Source of the DNA: Rhabdophis nuchalis
Taxonomy: Eukaryota > Chordata > Lepidosauria > Squamata > Natricidae
Reading direction: 5' to 3'
Assembly: GCA_039707465.1 (NCBI GenBank)
Contig: CM077646.1
Location: 81,182,715-81,246,714 of the forward strand
DNA length: 64,000 nt
The position numbers and the translations under genes are program-made. The stretch's first letter is position 1, and each line of letters begins with the position of its first letter. The notes under the pieces were generated by a model, which did not search any database, was not told the DNA's origin, and worked only from the letters and a program-made list of their open reading frames with translations. This document shows positions 1 through 11,730 of the stretch, one piece after another.

Positions 1-669
1 TATGATATCAAGTCAGGCAGCTTATTCATCTACCTTTCCCTTCCCATTTGCTAATCCCTGTGTTTGTGGATATGTGTGGAGAGGGAAGGAGGGAGGGAGA
101 GAAAGAGGGAGGGAGGGAGGAATTTGTTTTGTCTATCCTGCTGCATGTCGTCTCTGTACCTAAACTATCTAGGATGTTTGCAGCTATAGAGCTGGAATTC
201 TCATATTAGTAATTCTGGAGGATTCCAATCTTTATGGGGTGTCCATGTGAAAGGACGATATTCATGACCCCCGTAGGACTGCCCAAATGATTACTGCTCA
301 TATTATTGTAGCAGGAAACACTTGTCTTTTGTTCAGGATTAGAAAATGATGATCAGTGTATTAAGAATAGGGTGTCTTTTTTATTGACAAATCCCCAATC
401 ATTTTTATACTGACTAGAATTTGTCTGCAGTGGTAGCAGAATGCCTAGCAGAATGAATCTAAACAGGTATGTTTTTGTGACTTCAAAACAGTGATTTTGT
501 TAAGGATTCAGTCTGAGGCAGGGAAATGATCCAGACAGTGGACAGAATGGCTTCTGAAGAGCTAAAGGAAACAGTTGAGACCACTGGTTGTTCATGAAGC
601 TCAGGACAACGAAACAGCAGGATTGGCAGCTAGCACAATGATGGAGGAAGTATTAGGATAAAAACTAGA
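1..669. other. Intergenic, nothing identified
   Basis: Apart from a short GGGA-rich run (85-121) no gene, repeat family or motif is recognised. Confidence 0.5.
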
Positions 670-800
670 CTCCTGCTCAGGCAGGAAATCATATACCATT
701 TCAAATAAATGGCTGTCCAATCTCAAAAACTTCCAGCATTCACAACTTCTGGAGGCAAGTTCTTCCGCCGATTAAGTCTACTGTGTGTAAAGTCTCTCGC
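670..800 (-). mobile_element. CR1 LINE C-terminal fragment
   Basis: GCAGGAAATCATATACCATTTC, then GCATTCACAACTTCTGGAGGC, matches the minus-strand CR1 at 28470-28560. Confidence 0.75.
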
Positions 801-1344
801 ACAACTTTGAGGAGAGCAAAGAGAACCTGCACAGTTCTCTTTGGTTATGTATATGCTCCTTAAGAGTGTTTTGCTAAATGCCTTCCATAAGGTGAAATTT
901 TCACAAAATCTTCATTAGTAGTTTTAGTTATAACACTGCTTGCTCAAATGAGAGGAAAAACAGGACTGGTTTCTATTCTAACATACTTTTTATAATGACA
1001 TGCTGTGAGGAAAATGGGCCACTTAGGGAGTTTCTGATTGCCTTCCCCTCTCCAACCTAATAGACTTGTGTGCTCCCTCATATGGCAGGTGATCCTGTTG
1101 GTCTCCAGGAGGAAGACAGAGGAGCTCTTAGAGAAGTTGGTAGCAGCAACAGTGCACAAAAATAACAATGTCATACCAGCTGCTTGTTCCTTTCTTCCTT
1201 TTTAGGCTCTCTGGGGTGGTTCCCATGGTCTCACTGAGGAGAAAGAAAGGGATTCCAAAACATTGACAGAAAGAACAGCATGTGAGATAGTCACACTTCA
1301 CAGTGCTTCTTCACTTCCCTGCTTCACCGCTGGTTTTAGCACTT
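801..1344. other. Intergenic, nothing identified
   Basis: No supported gene; the 76-codon minus-strand frame at 944-1174 has no recognisable feature. Confidence 0.5.
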
Positions 1345-1562
1345 AGCCCTTAGACTTATATAAAGCTTTGTACTGCTTTACAGCCCTCTCTAAGCAGTTT
1401 ACTGAGTCAGCTATTGTCCCCAACAATCTGGGTCCTCATTTTACCCACCTCGGAAGGATGGAAGGCTGAGTCAACCTTAAGCCTGGTGAGATTTGAACTG
1501 CCGAATTGCTGGTGGCCAGCAGTCAGCAGTACTGCATCCCAACCACTGCACTACCACAGCTC
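1345..1562 (-). mobile_element. tRNA-type SINE, minus strand
   Basis: CTTTACAGCCCTCTCTAAGC...CTCGGAAGGATGGAAGGCTG...GATTTGAACTGCC is a repeat I recognise from squamates, with a B-box complement near 1490-1505. Exact family name uncertain. Confidence 0.7.
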
Positions 1563-2289
1563 ACCGTTTCAATGATTAGTACTGCCTGATTTTTTTTTAT
1601 TAAGTCTACTGAAAAACATTGTCGGCTCTTTCAAAATAAGAAAAATAGGACACACAATTGACATACATATCACAACCCAACTGATGTAGTCCCCATACTT
1701 CCCAAGGTGATTCTAGAGATCAAATGTCAAGATGGTTACCTAAGATCCCAGACACTCAATGCATACTCTTGATAGCTTATTTAGTTCTTGTCACTATAAA
1801 GAAAGTTGGAGTGAATAATGGGTTTCCAAAAAGGAAATGCTTTTTCTCACAGGAAAGTCACACCACATTAATTAAATAGATTGGATGTATATCTTGATCT
1901 GTGCCTTTTAGCAATGTCACTTCAAAAAGAAATTGACTTAAACAAGATTGATAAGGTGATGCAAAAATTCAAATTGGTTTCCTACAAAAGAAGAGTTGTT
2001 TGCACTTAGTATATTATTAAGAAAGTGTCCAGTTCGATTGAGCTGAAGCAGCATGACTACTTTGTATATCTCATCACAAATTCTGAACTGAATTGCTTCT
2101 CCAAACTTTTAGAAGAAGCAGAAAGTAGCTGATTTGGCAATATATGGTATGTGGAGAAAAAAAATGGATGGAAAAATGTAAGGCCTAATACATTATTAAA
2201 GTGAAGCCAACACAATTTTGGATGAGCAATAGTAATAATAAGAAATTAGAACTACAGGAAAATATCTAGTCTCACAAAAACTAAATATG
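1563..2289. other. Intergenic, possibly decayed BovB 5' flank
   Basis: AT-rich with no frame. Its last part may be a further eroded extension of the RTE remnant that follows. Confidence 0.4.
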
Positions 2290-3215
2290 CAAGGTGTACA
2301 TATCTAAAAAGCCCTATATGGAAAAAGATATGCCAGATGTTTGTGCTGGCTTTAGGAAGGGTTGAGAAACACAAGACATTATTGCTGATGCACTCTGAGC
2401 ATTGAGAAAGCCAAATAATAAAGACAAAAAGAAGTCAGTATGTGTTTCATTGATTATAGAAGTGCCTTTAATCTTGTCAATTATGTCAAGTTGTGGAATG
2501 TACTCAGAGAAATGGGAATCCCAGAACATCTCATTTCCCCATGCTACATTGATCACCATACTCATATAGCTAAAAATGCAAAGAATCTGCAAGGTCTGGT
2601 ATTCAAAGTCAACCACAACAATGAAAAATGAGACTAAAATTAAATATAAAGAAAGATCAAACTAATGACAACAGGCTGAACAACTAGCCTTAAAAAAGAC
2701 AATGAAGATATTGAAGTGGTGGCTAGCCACTTCAATCAACCATCAGTAATAAAAGACAAGTAATCAACAAATATGCTTCAAATTACATTCAGTGGATCAG
2801 CCATGAAGGTGTTGGAAAAGATATTCAAATACTAAATCAACAAAGATCAGAATTATGCAAACCATGGAATTTCCTGTGGCATTCTATAAAATTGAATGTT
2901 CATCTTTGAAGAAGCAGGATAGGGAGAGCATTCACCTTTGAACTTTACTGTTGTAGAAAACACCTGACAATTCTGTGGTCAGCCAAGAAAACAAATCAAT
3001 GTCTCCTTGACCAAATTAACTCAAAGTTCTCACTCAAGGCACAGATAATCAGGATCAAATGATCCTACTTGAGACACATTATCTAAAGATCCAGATCTCT
3101 ATAGAAGGCTCTGCTGGTGGAAAAGGTTGAAGAAACGAGAAGAGAACACCAGCAGCAAGATGAATAGACTCAATTTTCGTGATAATGAAAAACGAGATTA
3201 GATCAATTGGAAGAC
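2290..3215 (+). pseudogene. BovB/RTE LINE reverse transcriptase remnant
   Basis: Degenerate plus-strand RTE homology in several frames: CAGFRKG (about 2340), CFIDYRSAFNLVNYVKLW...MGIPEHL (2443-2535), LKLNIKK (about 2636), WSAKKTNQCLLDQINSKFSLKAQ (near 2980-3050), and a final KKREENTSSKMNRLNF tail. Order and spacing match BovB ORF2 from RT motif region to its C-terminus. Numerous stops and shifts: an old fossil. Confidence 0.8.
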
Positions 3216-3690
3216 CTGAAAAAACATGTTAGGAACAGATTATCAGGGATAAATTATATTTATGTTGTCCCTGGGAATGAAAAACAGTTCTCCATCCTTA
3301 TTGCCAAACAGCTGTCCTACTTTAGGTGACCAAGTCCCTCCTAGATGAAACTAAAAGGAGCCAAGGGACATGTGAAGAATGTTCTTGGCATCAGGTAGAT
3401 AAAATTGCTCAACTTTGCTTCGAATTGGATTCTGGCTGGACAGGCCCTTTGGAGATGACCAAGGCAAGTCTGAGCCCTGTTATTTGGGTGGTGTTTGGTC
3501 TTGAAGAATTGGACAAAATCCATGGCTGTAAGCTGATCACCTGTATTTTTTAGTCATGCTCCCAAATTTGTAAAACACAACAATTCCACTGATATCAGAG
3601 GATTGCTCAAATCTGCCATAATCCTCATCTCTATACACCAACTCTTCCAGATATAACTGTATGTCACCAAAATTCTCAGCCTGTCCCAAA
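3216..3690. other. Intergenic, nothing identified
   Basis: Overlapping short frames on both strands (3326-3553) show no known motif. Confidence 0.45.
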
Positions 3691-3750
3691 CCTCCATTTA
3701 TTTATTTTTTATTAAATTTATACCCCGCCCTTCTCCTTGTTAGGACCCAT
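3691..3750 (-). mobile_element. L2-type LINE 3'-tail fragment
   Basis: TTATTTATTTTTTATTAAATTTATACCCCGCCC then TTCTCCTTGTTAGGACCC, the reverse complement of the L2 hairpin-plus-tail. Confidence 0.65.
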
Positions 3751-4596
3751 CTTGCCATGATGCCTCAAAATGAGAATGATTAGCCAAGAAAACAAATTGG
3801 TTGATTGCAAGAAAGAGTACCACCAATCATAGTGGAAATTACAGTGAAATGTTATTTATAGTGATGATTAAATCTATACATAAATCACTCTCTGCCGCCA
3901 AATTTCTTGCCATCCAGTTAAAGGTACATTTGAGACATGATATTGAAAGGATTGTTCTGATTTGAGGATAGAGCTGATGATCTCTAAACATTCCTTCTTC
4001 TCTCCACCAAGTTACTCTTCTTGAACAAACAACAAAATGTGCCCCTTCTTTTTCTACTATATAGCAGCAAGTCCCAGTTTAATTTTTAAACTGCATATTG
4101 GAAGTAGAGCTTCTTATATACCATTTTAAAATTTGTACTAAGCAAATCAGACATTGATGTCCTGTTATGCTTCATGCTATGAAGGAGCATAGCCTTACTC
4201 TAATACATGTTAATGAGTTGTTTTAACAGAAGCCTCTATAGGCTTGTTGTAGGCTTATCCTCATTAATTGCTTTCCACTGGGTTTCAATCATTCTTAAAT
4301 GTTCTATTACCTCTTGCTTCATAATTTTCTCCACATTGCCTGTCTGACTTTCTCTAGCTTTAAAAAAAAACCTGTTGCTGATGATATTATGTAAAGATTG
4401 TGGGGTTGAGGTATTGAGAGTACCAAAAACTTACAAGTTGTCTAATAGAAAGAAAGAATTTTTTAAAACTTTACTACGCTTTGCTTATTTGCGCAGTTAC
4501 TTTAGTGGCCATTGCTAAAATGTGTGGGAAAAGAGTGGCATAGCTACACAGTTGGCACTCTGCTCCTCTGCAAATGCATGAATCACTATGCTGGAG
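3751..4596. other. Intergenic, nothing identified
   Basis: AT-rich single-copy-looking sequence before an L2 insertion. Confidence 0.45.
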
Positions 4597-5104
4597 GATA
4601 ACACCTCTCCTGCGCGAGCTGCACTGGCTACCTGTGGCCTTTCGGGTGCGCTTCAAGGTGCTGATGACCATCTTCAAAGCGCTCCATGGCTCGGGGCCTA
4701 GCTATATATGCGACCGTCTCCTGCCCCATACATCCCTTCGACCGATCCGCTTCCACAGAGAGGGCCTTCTCTGGGTACCGTCGGCCGGGCAATGCCGGTT
4801 GGCGATGCCCAGGGGAAGAGCCTTCTCTGTGGCGGGCCCAGCCCTCTGGAACGCATCATCGGGGACCTCCGCCTTTTCCGCCAACGTCTTAAAACTTATT
4901 TATTCCAACAAGCTGGCCTAGCATAACCCCCGTTTCTGACTTTTTAAAATTTTAAATTGTAGAGTTTTATTAGTTTTAGCACAGGGATAGTTTAATAGTT
5001 TTTAATAATTATGTATTTTTGTATGGTTTTAATAACGCCTGTGAGCCGCCCTGGGTCCTTTTTTAGGAGAAGGGAGGGGTATAAATTTAAATAAATAAAT
5101 AAAT
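4597..5104 (+). mobile_element. L2-type LINE, strongly 5'-truncated copy
   Basis: Starts in the C-terminal RT tail (LLRELHWLPVAFRVRFKV) and continues to SVAGPALWN, then the 3' UTR with AGCACAGGGATAG, the hairpin GCCCTGGGTCC and an AAAT tail. The coding part parallels the copy ending at 10470, with a small shift near its end. Confidence 0.88.
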
Positions 5105-7637
5105 TTAGGCACTCAAAGGCAACCTGCTGCCACTCTTGCCAGCTTGTGTTGCTGCAAAATATGTGTGGATAAGAGGCATTCTCCTCATGAATGTCATTTC
5201 ATGCATAATCTGCATTTCTATCATTGGTGAAAAGATAATGTGATGATTGTCACAGTGAGGGGCATCTCAGTTGTATTTTACTAGCCACTTCTTCTAGTAA
5301 GACATACATCAATAAAAATAAATGGAATTTCCTGCACAAATAGAGCAACATGCTATTGCAGACATAATTGTTTGAATCCAGACTTGTGTGTATTTGGAAT
5401 CAACCTACTGAAATTAACAGAAACTTAAATTATTTAAACATTTTTCCTTCATCATTTAAATAACACCAATTCATCTTCCATAAGACTCCATTACACAAGA
5501 GTCTTTGGCCATATACATTCGGATTTCGGCACTGGAGGGTGGGTGAAGAGAATCATTTTACAATAATAGTACATTACACAGAATTTCTCAGCAGATCCTT
5601 ATGACATTAAAACTCCTAGCATGTGTATGCATGACAAATCATATTACTACCCACACGGTTTTCCCTAAGAAGACTAATTTCATGGACATTTCATGCCTAT
5701 CCTTTCACATTCTGCATCAGCATAGTTGCTGGATAAGCCATCAATAATTTTATTCAATGCTAAAGCATTACAATTGGAGTTTTAACATTTAATTGAACAT
5801 CACATTTCTTTCTATGGTATTTGACTTTACTAAGATGAATTTTCTACTTTTTTTGCTCATTATTGTTATTTTTGCTCTTTATCTATTTCTAATTTATACT
5901 ATCTTTCGGCATTTTGAAATGTGATTTCTTCTGAAAGAAATGTCAAAAAAGATGGAAGGAAGGTGGACAGAAAGAAGGAAGGAACTGGGGCTCTGCTAGA
6001 ACTATGAAAGAACAGGTGAAGTTCAATTGCAATGCCTTTCAGATAGACTTGGATGATTTTAATTATCTTGATCCATTGTCAGTCTATGCTTTAATGTGCA
6101 TTTCTTCTATCCTAAAAGCATTACACTACAAGGCAAACTGATGAAGTCCAACCTGCTGTTCTTCTCAGCACCTTCAGTACCGCTAATTAGAATATCATTC
6201 TGAAAAGGCTTTTAAGCAGAGGTGTATATTTCTTCAGTGGCTTCATTGCTGTGGATGTCCATTTAAAAAAAGAAAGGTACTGGTGGGGTTTTATTGCTTG
6301 GTTCTGTGCTAATCAACCAAAGGTGAACAGGCTATGCAAAACTGCTGGATGAAGTGGTTGAGGAAGCCATGCTAATTTGAAAAATACCTTTGTGATATTT
6401 TTTCAGTGGCACTTTCATGTTTTGAAAATTAATGTTACAAACATTAACATGAATCCCTCATTGCAGCATAAAGCTTGCAGTGTTAAAAGCAATATAATCT
6501 GAACAGCAGTTTTCCATTAGAAAAGAGGTGAAATAGAGAAAGAACCCTGGAGCAAGTTCCTGCTATCATAGCAGACATTTAAACATAATCAGCCAAGTTA
6601 GAAATCAAATTCACAGCGTGTTCCATTTATGTCCTGCTAACATGAAGAAAAGCTGTCTTTTTGTCTTAAGAAGTTTGCAGGGGAATAGGCAAGCTGTCAG
6701 GCGGCGGAGACAAATTACTATTTAAATGGCCAGCAAAACAGGAGATACATTTGTGATAGCTATTTAATTTTCAACATTTTTTTTCCCAAGCAGCCCAAGA
6801 GATCAACAAACCTCACACATTTTAAATTAGCAGGATTTTAATTTCATATTGTACAAGCTGTTTTACGAATTCATACTTTTAAATTCAGAAGGGAAATAAT
6901 CTCATTTGAAAAGATGACATTTTACATTAAGATTAAAAAGAGCCACTGATTAAATGAAATAGTTTGTGGAAAGGGGGGTGGTGGTGTAAAAAAAACCTCC
7001 TGTCGTCCTAGATGCACTGATCAAAATGAAATCAAAGTTCAACCACATACAACAAGTTGCGGTATAACCCAGCAGTGCTCCTATAAGATGAATTTGATCT
7101 AAAGGGCATGCTTAAAGCACAAGTCTTGCATTTCTACTGGACAATGGTTATCCCAGATCAGTATGACAATTCATCCACCATAGACTGTGTAAAGAGAGAC
7201 AAAGGCAAAACCAATCATATCACCTTTGATTGATATGGTGGTCAATATGTGGTGGCCACAAGAAGTGACAGTAAGAAGTTCTCTTTTTGGGAAAAAAAAG
7301 TCCTTGGAAATGGCGACTTTTTTTGGACCATGACTGCTTGGATATTCCATTGAAGTGCCACTTTTAATCTTAAACCCTAAAGGTTTTGATACTGGGTATT
7401 ATAAAGAACATTCCCTCCAAACCAGTTTTTCTACACCTTCAAATGAATTTTGGAACCTAAGATTTGGGTTTCCCATCATCTTGGGTAACGTCTGGACTAC
7501 CCTTTCCTGAAAAGAGATAAGCTTTGCCTGTTAACGATATTACATGATTTGCTGTTTTAGCTCTCATTCTCTTCTTCTTGCTCTCCTCCTTTTAATGTTT
7601 GTTACTGCCTCTCCTGTGAAAACATGGAGTTAAATCT
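5105..7637. other. Long intergenic stretch, low repeat content
   Basis: The longest part of the first half without recognisable repeats. 6380-6790 is AT-rich with homeobox-like TAAT/ATTTAAAT motifs and could hold conserved non-coding sequence; nothing coding. Confidence 0.45.
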
Positions 7638-8166
7638 TCTATATAAATAAAAATGTAACAAGAGTTTGTTCAAAACCGCTAATCTCCAAAAGTAGTGCAC
7701 CGATCGCTTCCAAATTTTCACACAACGTTCCTCTGAAATACAGCACCAATGATATATAGATTGTGTAGATGTCACACCTGTGCCAGGTACACACAACGAA
7801 AATGTAAAAAATTGTAAAAAAGGTAGGTAGATGGATACAGAGAGAGCAGTGGGCCACAGGTGTTATGTCATCCTATGCATAAAATAATCTGAGGGAGAAA
7901 TACGGTAGGTAGGTAGGTAGGTAGGTAGGTAGGTAGGTAGGTAGGTAGGTAGGTAGGTAGGGAGAGGGATAGAGAGGGAGAGGGAGAAATACAGCAGGTG
8001 GGTAAGTAGGTAAAGGGAGAGAGGGAGAAATACATTAGGTAGGTAGGTTGGGGGTTATACGGTGGTTGTGCGTACGTGTTTGTGTGTGCAGGTATAGATC
8101 TACACACAGATTGGTTGGCCATTTAACCAGACTGGGCCACAGCAACGCATGACTGGGAACGGCTAG
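7638..8166 (+). mobile_element. Helitron-like non-autonomous element, copy 1
   Basis: Starts TCTATATAAATAAAAATG, very like vertebrate Helitron 5' ends, and ends GGAACGGCTAG after a decayed hairpin region (GGGCCACAGCAACGC...). It carries an internal (GGTA)n microsatellite (7904-7961). It shares start, end and interior with the inverted copy at 11234-11730. No Rep/helicase coding is present. Confidence 0.65.
7904..7961 (+). repeat. (GGTA)n microsatellite
   Basis: About 14 uninterrupted GGTA units inside Helitron copy 1. Confidence 0.97.
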
Positions 8167-8213
8167 AGTGGAATAAAATACTTATTCCCACGGCCGCATG
8201 GAACATTGCGGCC

Positions 8214-10214
8214 GTGGGAGCCTTGGATTGGGTCGCGCCCTTGCGGCCTCTCTTGCGGCGGCGAACCACCCTGGCTCCTTGGTTCACTGAGGAGCTGCGG
8301 GTGATGAAACGCCGCAAGAGATGCCTAGAGGGAAGATGGAGGTCTACCCGCTCTGAATCTGACCGGACACAGGTAAGAGCCCATTTACGGACTTACATTG
8401 TGGCGCTGAGAGTGGCCAAACGTCATCATTGTGCCACTCTCATAGCATCCGCAGAAAACCGCCCTGCCGCCTTGTTTGGGGTGACCCACTCCCTCCTTCA
8501 ACAGAGGGAGCGGGAAGCCCCGCTACAGGGTAGAGCAGAGGAATTTGTGACTTTTCTGCAGGAGAAAACCGCTCAGATACAGAGTGAGCTAGCCCCCATT
8601 CATGGCCCAGTGGGATGCCACGAGAGAGATCTTGTTTGGGAGGAGTTTGACTCCGTTGCTTCCGAAGATATGGACAGGCTACGTGGGCGACTGCGAGCCA
8701 CCACATGTTTATTGGACCCGTGTCCCTCCTGGCTTGTACTGGCATCCTGGGAGGTGACACGAGGTTGGCTCCAAGAGGTTGTCAACGCATCCTTACGTGA
8801 GGGTTCCTTGCCCGCTTCCCTAAAAGAGGCTATGGTGAGGCCCCTCCTTAAGAAGCCCTCTTTGGACCCAGCTCTTTTAAACAACTATCGTCCAGTCTCC
8901 AACCTTCCCTTTTTGGTGAAGGTTGTTGAGAGTGTGGTGGCACAACAGTTTCCCCGTCACCTGGAGGAAATTGAGTATCTAGATCCGCGCCAGTCCTGCT
9001 TTCGGCCCGGGCATAGCACCGAGACGGCATTGGTCGCGTTGGTAGATGATCTCTGGAGGGCCAGAGATGGGGGATGTTCCTCCATCCTGGTCCTATTAGA
9101 CCTCTCGGCAGCTTTCGATACCATCGACCATGGTATCCTATTGCATCGGCTGGGGGGGTTGGGGGTGGGAGGCACCGTTCTACGGTGGTTCTCCTCCTAC
9201 CTCTCTGGCCGATCGCAATTTGTGTTGGCAGGAGAGCAGAGGTCGACCCCGAGACCCCTCACATGCGGGGTGCCTCAGGGGTCGGTCCTCTCACCTCTCC
9301 TGTTTAATGCATACATGAAGCCGCTGGGTGAGATCATCCGTGGTTTTGGGGTAGAGTACCATCTGTACGCTGATGATACTCAGCTGTACATATCTACCCC
9401 AAACCACCCCAACGATGCCGTAGCGGTGATGTGCCAGTGCCTGGAAGCCGTGCGGAGCTGGATGGGAAGTAACGGACTCAGGCTCAACCCGACCAAGACC
9501 GAGTGGCTGTGGTTTCCGGCTGCCCGATTCAACCAGCTTTCTCCAACGCTGGCCATAGGGGGCGAACATCTTGCCCCTGTGGATGGGGCGCGCAATTTGG
9601 GTGTCCTCCTGGATACCCGGCTGTCTATGGAAGAGCAAGTGACAGCCGTGGCCAGGAGGGCGTTTTACCAGGTTCGCCTGGTTCGCCAATTGCGCCCCCT
9701 ATTGGATCGGGACGCCCTTCGCACAGTCACTCATGCCCTCGTGACATCCCGACTGGACTATTGTAACTCTCTCTACATGGGGCTTCCCTTGAGGTGCACC
9801 CGGAGGCTTCAGTTAGTTCAGAATGCAGCCGCGCGAGCAATTATGGGGACCACTAGGTTCACCCACGTTACACCGCTCTTGCGCGAGCTGCACTGGCTGC
9901 CTGTTGTCTTCCGGGTGCGCTTCAAGGTGTTAGTTATCATCTTTAAAGCGCTCCATGGCTCGGGACCTAGCTATCTGCGGGATCGGTTTCTGCCCCATAC
10001 ATCCTCACGGCCTATTCGCTCCCACAGAGAGGGACTTCTCCGGGTGCCATCCGCTAGACTTTGTCAGCGGGCGACGCCCAGGGGAAGGGCTCTCTCTGTG
10101 GCGGGCCCGGCCCTCTGGAACGACCTTCCCCCCGATATCAGAACGACCACGGACTTCCGCTCCTTCCGTATGAAACTGAAGACCCATCTTTTTCAACTGG
10201 CCGGCCTTGGATAG
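8214..10214 (+). pseudogene. L2-type LINE ORF2, linker plus reverse transcriptase, 5'-truncated
   Basis: 666 codons open from a GTG; the frame continues a little upstream without a start codon, so this is the C-terminal part of ORF2. RT motifs are all present: VLLDLSAAFDTIDH near residue 295, GVPQGSVLSPLLFN near 352, and an intact catalytic YADDTQLY near 384. The C-terminal HWLPV...GPALWN block is the LINE tail conserved in L2/CR1 relatives. The frame is free of stops, so the copy is young, but without endonuclease and a promoter it should not move by itself. Confidence 0.9.
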
Positions 10215-10396
10215 TCTCTCTGTCTATAGATTTCAAATGTATTTTTAAATGGGATTTTAGTCAATAATTTTAGCACGGGATAAATTGTTTAATTGTGTTT
10301 TAAGTTATGTACTTTTGTATTTATTGTTCTTATTGTTTTATTTTCCCTGTGCACCGCCCCGGGTCCCTGTGGGGAGAGGGAGCGGTTAATAAATTC

Positions 10397-10397
10397 G

Positions 10398-10470
<73 letters not shown>
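10397..10470 (+). repeat. (ATT)n microsatellite, LINE tail
   Basis: About 24 ATT units forming the 3' tail of the L2-type LINE. Confidence 0.97.
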
Positions 10471-10471
<1 letters not shown>

Positions 10472-11233
10472 ACAGACAATGATAAAAAAAGAAATGTTAT
10501 ATGTCAGGGATGCAAAGCCAATGTTGATACATTGCATTGCTTGTAAAGTATCAACATTACATTACCTTCCCATTAGATTAAAGCATAACTCTATCCACAA
10601 GACAAATAAATCAATACAGTTAGTCATTTCTAAAAACTCTGCTAATGTCCACTGAGGTTTTCCTGCTTAGAAGGAATGGCTGTTGACAACTGAAAAACAG
10701 AAAATGAAATTCATTTTCTACTTAACTATGGCATCACTTCTCTTCCTTAGGAGAAATGTGCAGCTGGTGTTTCAGCGTCTTTTCCAGCCATGTGACATCT
10801 CTGCAGTTATCATCTTATGACCCTTTTGCTCTCAAGACCTACAAGAATCCAGCCTTTCTGGAAGCTTATTGCATTTATGCAAGTGGCAGTGTACACAAGG
10901 GTTCTTACAAAAGTGAAGAATGTTTTCTTTGGGGCAATTTCAGAAGCTGCTTTATGCCCCTAGATCATTTTTGTGCACACAGAGCTGTCCTTGACATTAC
11001 GAAAAAGGAAGGTGACAGCACTTGTCAAGAATATCAAAACTGGCCTTTCTAAAGCGATGTAGGCTGGCGTTACTGTGAATATTCTTCATTTCGCTGCTGA
11101 AAGGATCTTTCTGTCATATGTCCTGAAAACATCCTCCGGCAGGAATCGCTACATCCAGCAAGGAAGCAATTATTTAAATAAATAAATAGCTGGCCAATGT
11201 GCTACAGGACTTTATTTAAAATCTATTTATAAA
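10471..11233. other. Intergenic between the two Helitron-like copies
   Basis: A 98-codon plus-strand frame at 10756-11052 has no recognised domain and no supporting context; I do not call it a gene. Confidence 0.45.
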
Positions 11234-11730
11234 CTAGCCGTTTTATTTTATTTTTATTTTATTCGAATTTATATCCCGCCCTTCTCCTAAAAAAGGACCC
11301 AGGGCGTTCCTGGCCACGCGTTGCTGTGGCCCAGTCAGGAGGAACACAACCCAAGGGTGGAGTTTCCCCCCCCCCCCTCTATCCCTCTACCTACCTACCT
11401 ACTGTATGTCTCCCTCTCTCTATCCCTCTACCTACCTACCTACCTATATTTCTCCTTGATTCTTACGGACAGAGTATTTTATATCATAAAGGATGACATA
11501 ATACCTGTGGCCCACTGCTCTCTCTGTATCCATCTACCTACCTTTTTTTACAATTTTTTACATTTCCATTGCATGTTCCTGGCACAGGTGTGACATCTAC
11601 ACAATCTATATATATCATTGGTGCCGTATTTGAAAGGAATGTTGTGTGAAAATTTTGAAGCAATCGGTGCAGTACTTTCGGAGATTAGTGGTTTTGAACA
11701 AACTCATAGTTACATTTTTATTTATATAGA
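11234..11730 (-). mobile_element. Helitron-like non-autonomous element, copy 2, inverted
   Basis: Read on the minus strand it begins A|TCTATATAAATAAAAATG at 11730 and ends at CTAG|T (11234-11237), the A-T insertion and CTRR end expected of Helitrons. A 3' hairpin with 6-bp stem GGCCAC/GTGGCC (11312-11331) sits next to the end. An L2 tail fragment (11241-11306) has inserted between the hairpin and CTAG. It contains CTAC-type repeats matching those of copy 1. Confidence 0.7.
11241..11306 (-). mobile_element. L2-type tail inside Helitron copy 2
   Basis: TTTATTTTATTCGAATTTATATCCCGCCC then TTCTCC...GGACCCAGGGCG is an L2 3' end in reverse, separating the Helitron CTAG terminus from its hairpin. 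Confidence 0.8.

Larger units (their letters stand above)
8167..10470 (+). mobile_element. 5'-truncated L2-type (CR1/L2 clade) LINE with long RT frame and (ATT)n tail
   Basis: The insert begins directly after the CTAG end of a Helitron-like element, runs through an open reverse-transcriptase frame (8214-10214), a 3' UTR with the TTTTAGCACGGGATAA box, a GC-rich hairpin (CCCCGGGTCCCTGTGGGGAG, about 10355-10374), and ends in a 70-bp ATT repeat. The endonuclease half of ORF2 is missing, as usual for target-primed insertions that stop early. The same 3' end recurs at about ten other places in the window. Confidence 0.9.

Noticed and set aside
8440..10196. Short frames on both strands within the LINE
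   Set aside because: Shadows of the 666-codon RT frame.
10289..10655. Poly-isoleucine open frames on both strands
   Set aside because: Produced by the (ATT)n tail of the LINE.
10756..11052. 98-codon frame beginning MCSWCFSVF
   Set aside because: No recognisable domain, repeat-rich surroundings, no splice or promoter support.
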